A stretch of 64,000 bases of DNA. Source: Amphirosellinia nigrospora. Its lineage: Eukaryota > Ascomycota > Sordariomycetes > Xylariales > Xylariaceae. Under the pieces are notes generated by a model. That model made no database searches, had not been told where the DNA came from, and was given only the letters and a program-made list of their open reading frames with translations. The position numbers and the translations under genes were made by a program. Below are positions 61,568-64,000 of the stretch, one piece after another (positions within the stretch are counted from its first letter, which is position 1; each line of letters starts with the position of its first letter). The DNA is taken from the NCBI GenBank assembly GCA_004123355.1, contig SCHM01000003.1, forward strand, positions 7,769,058 through 7,833,057. Direction: 5' to 3'.

Positions 61568-63924
61568 ATGCGGTCTTTCCTCCCCCTCCTCGCCCTTGGC
61601 TCCTCTGCGGCTGCTTATACCTGTAGTGGCACGGCCAAGACGGTGTCGCTGAATTGGAGCCTCGGTTGGAAATGGATCTCCCCTGATGGCCATGGACGTC
61701 CCGTAGTCTCCGTTAACAACCAATGGCCGCCGCCAACAATCGATATGTGCAAGGGAGACCGTCTCATTGTACAAGTAACGAACAACCTAGGCAACGAGAC
61801 GAGCAGCATCCATTTCCACGGTCTCTATCAGAATGGCCAGAATCAAATGGACGGCCCCGCCATGACCACACAATGCCCCATCCCTCCCGGATCTGTTTTT
61901 ACTTATAATTTCACTGTTGGTGTCCTTCCCCCAATATCCCAGAGACTTGAGCAAGGCCAGGAATACGACCTGCCCAAGTTCAAAAATAATCAGTCCTAAT
62001 ACTAGTCATAGGTTCCAAACCAAGTCGGTACATACTGGTGGCACAGTCACGTTCAGTACGTATTCCTGGTTCCCATCTTATTACGCTGCTTAACCCTAAG
62101 GCAATGCCATAAACGGTAATAGCTAATACCTACTTCCATATAGTGGTCAGATCGCAGATGGGTTACGAGGCCCCTTGATCGTTCACGACCCTAGCCCGCC
62201 TTACACTGTGACCGGTGGGGAAATTGTGTTGACTGTTGCCGACTGGTACCGCACGCAAGCCCCCTCCTTGATCAACTACTACCAGTCGGCCGCCAACGCT
62301 GCTGACGGCGGTCCGGAGCCCATCCCAGACACCGGCTTGCTCAACGATGGACAGAACGTCAAGGTGAACGTCCAACCTGGCAAAACCTATTTGCTTCGTG
62401 TGATCAATCCTGGAAACTTCGTCGGTGCCTACCTTAAGATCCCCGGACACAACTTGACCATTGTTGAGGTTGATGGTGTCTACACCGAGCCTTACACCGT
62501 TGATATCCTGTACTTGACTGTTGCCCAGCGGTATGGTGTCCTTCTCACGACACATGCTACAAGCAGCCAGAATTTCCTTATTCAGGCTGCTCTCGATACA
62601 GGTGAGTTGCGAAGATGATATCACTTATCCTAAATTGCGCCCAAGAGAGCAGTATCTAACACGATTCCTTCCCACTTTTTAGGCATGTTCGACGAGGTGC
62701 CAGATGGGTACAATCCCAACTTTTATGGTTATTTAGTATACGATGCTACCAAGGCACTGCCTGCCCAGTCCCTCTACCCGACAGCCCCAGTTATTTGGAC
62801 GATACCCTACTCCACACGTCGTCAGCCTACCTAGCGGATCAGGTAGCTGTGTATGACCAGGTCGATACTCAAATTATCTTGAATCTGAACTTTTCCATCA
62901 TTGACAACCAGACTCGGTGAGTGATCCTGCCTGATGAAGAATTCCTCGCGGAGAAATTATTCTAGTACACGGCCAGGAAGGTTGCTGACTATAGATTACC
63001 AGCGCCACCCTGAATGGCACTACCGGCATTCCTCAACTTGTAAGTCGGCAGTGCCACAATCACACAGACGAGCCTTGCTAAGTAGTTGAATAGGTTCCCA
63101 CTCTCTATACCGCATTGGGCGCTGGCGCAAATGCCTTCAACCCCCTTGTATATGGAAAAAACGCGATCCCATTTGTTATCAAAAGCAACCAGATCGTGGA
63201 GGTCATCATCAACAACTTTGACGTAGGTCAACTTCCACATTCCTCTTGAATTGATGTACAGATGTAGACTAACTTGGATATCCCCGTCACTTTTTAGACC
63301 GGTGGTCATCCTTGGCATCTTCACGGCGCAACGTTCCAGGTCATCGCTCGCAATGGTATGGGAGGGGGTTACTACCCAGGCGGCCACTTGACACCGTCGC
63401 ATCCCAACCCGCTCCGTCGCGACACCGTCATGATCAACGCTGGTGGTTTCGTGGCTCTGCGCTTCAAGGCCGACAACCCTGGTGTGCACCTCATGCATTG
63501 TCACATCGAGTGGCACGTCGAAGCTGGTAAGTTCAAGACACCCGCCCGTCTCACCTCATGTCTTCATGCACTCGCATCGCGACTAACATCCCCAGGCCTT
63601 ACTGCCACTTTCATCGTCGCCCCAGATATTCTGCAGAAAACAATCACGATCCCACAAGATCACCTCAATGCCTGCCAACGACAGCACATCCCCACGACTG
63701 GCAATGCCGCGGGTAACAGCCAAAACTACTTGAACCTGACGGGAGCGCCAACGACCCCGGACAAGAACCCCATGGGCGCCCTGATCAATCCGTCATCGCT
63801 GACCACAACGGCCAAAGTAGATGAATTCTGGCCGTCTACTCGCAAGCACTGGGCATCCTATATGCCCCGGTGCCAGCTGGTCTCTAGGTGGATCTTGGAA
63901 TTTAATTTCTCACGTGGTTGCTGA
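61568..63924 (+). CDS. Secreted multicopper oxidase (Fet3-type ferroxidase/laccase-like)
   Basis: Copper enzyme oxidising Fe(II) or phenols with reduction of O2 to water. The signal peptide is MRSFLPLLALGSSAAA. Eight exons: 61568-61915, 62012-62055, 62144-62601, 62683-62916, 63003-63039, 63094-63222, 63298-63526, 63596-63924; about 602 residues. Copper motifs are HFHGLYQNGQNQMDGP, YWWHSH, HPWHLHGATF and HCHIEWHVEAGL, so all ten ligand His and the T1 Cys are present. The last His of the usual HLHGH is Ala here; it is not a copper ligand. HCHIEWH and NQMDGP favour the Fet3 group over true laccases. One missing base near 62795 is needed (APV/YLDDTLL), confirmed by phase. The first intron donor (GTTGGT) is weak. 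No C-terminal membrane helix is seen, so it may be soluble. Confidence 0.92.
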
Positions 63925-64000
63925 TAGCGCACTGTTAATATCTGGCTCTAAAGTCTAAGCATCCATATAAATATTAAATAGATGGGTACATGTACAATAT

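Overview
The window is nuclear DNA of a filamentous ascomycete, most likely Pezizomycotina and probably Sordariomycetes. The evidence is short spliceosomal introns (about 47-157 nt, usually GTAAGT/GTATGT donors, CTAAC-like branch sites and YAG acceptors), a CFEM/PTH11-type receptor, a Fet3-type multicopper oxidase, a GMC oxidoreductase, a hybrid BED/Zn2Cys6 regulator, and a 14.5 kb AT island that carries the C-to-T/G-to-A scars of repeat-induced point mutation (RIP).

Layout. 0-7 kb: a cytochrome P450 cut by the left edge, a short-chain dehydrogenase, an unknown 506-residue protein on the minus strand, and a secreted NucA/NucB-like nuclease. 8.9-22.7 kb: a sugar transporter, an asparagine-synthetase-domain protein (ASNSD1 type), an initiator tRNA-Met, a CFEM/PTH11 receptor and a secreted GMC oxidoreductase, separated by 1-2.4 kb gene-free gaps. 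23-37.5 kb: two nested, wholly inactivated Copia LTR retrotransposons, each with its own 5-bp target duplication, together forming the whole AT island. 37.5-43.9 kb: nearly empty, with one small GPI-anchored secreted protein. 43.9-64 kb: a denser block with a GT31 glycosyltransferase with a PAN/apple-like tail, a Kes1/Osh4 sterol-lipid transfer protein, a small zinc-finger protein, exocyst Sec5, mitochondrial NAD-isocitrate dehydrogenase subunit 1 (divergent from sec5), a BED plus Zn2Cys6 transcription factor, and a multicopper oxidase at the right end.

The two most useful observations concern how to read this sequence. First, at least nine genes, including the TCA-cycle gene idh1 and exocyst sec5, carry one or more one-base frameshifts, mostly missing bases beside short homopolymers. 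Exon-length arithmetic checks them: exon phases close only when the indel is counted. In housekeeping genes this points to an under-polished long-read assembly, so the broken reading frames should not be taken as pseudogenes. Second, the sugar transporter appears to contain a three-nucleotide microexon (TAT, 9648-9650) that restores the conserved Tyr of the WINYG motif. I see no clear new defence or biosynthetic system. The P450 and dehydrogenase at the left edge could be the end of a metabolic cluster that continues outside the window.
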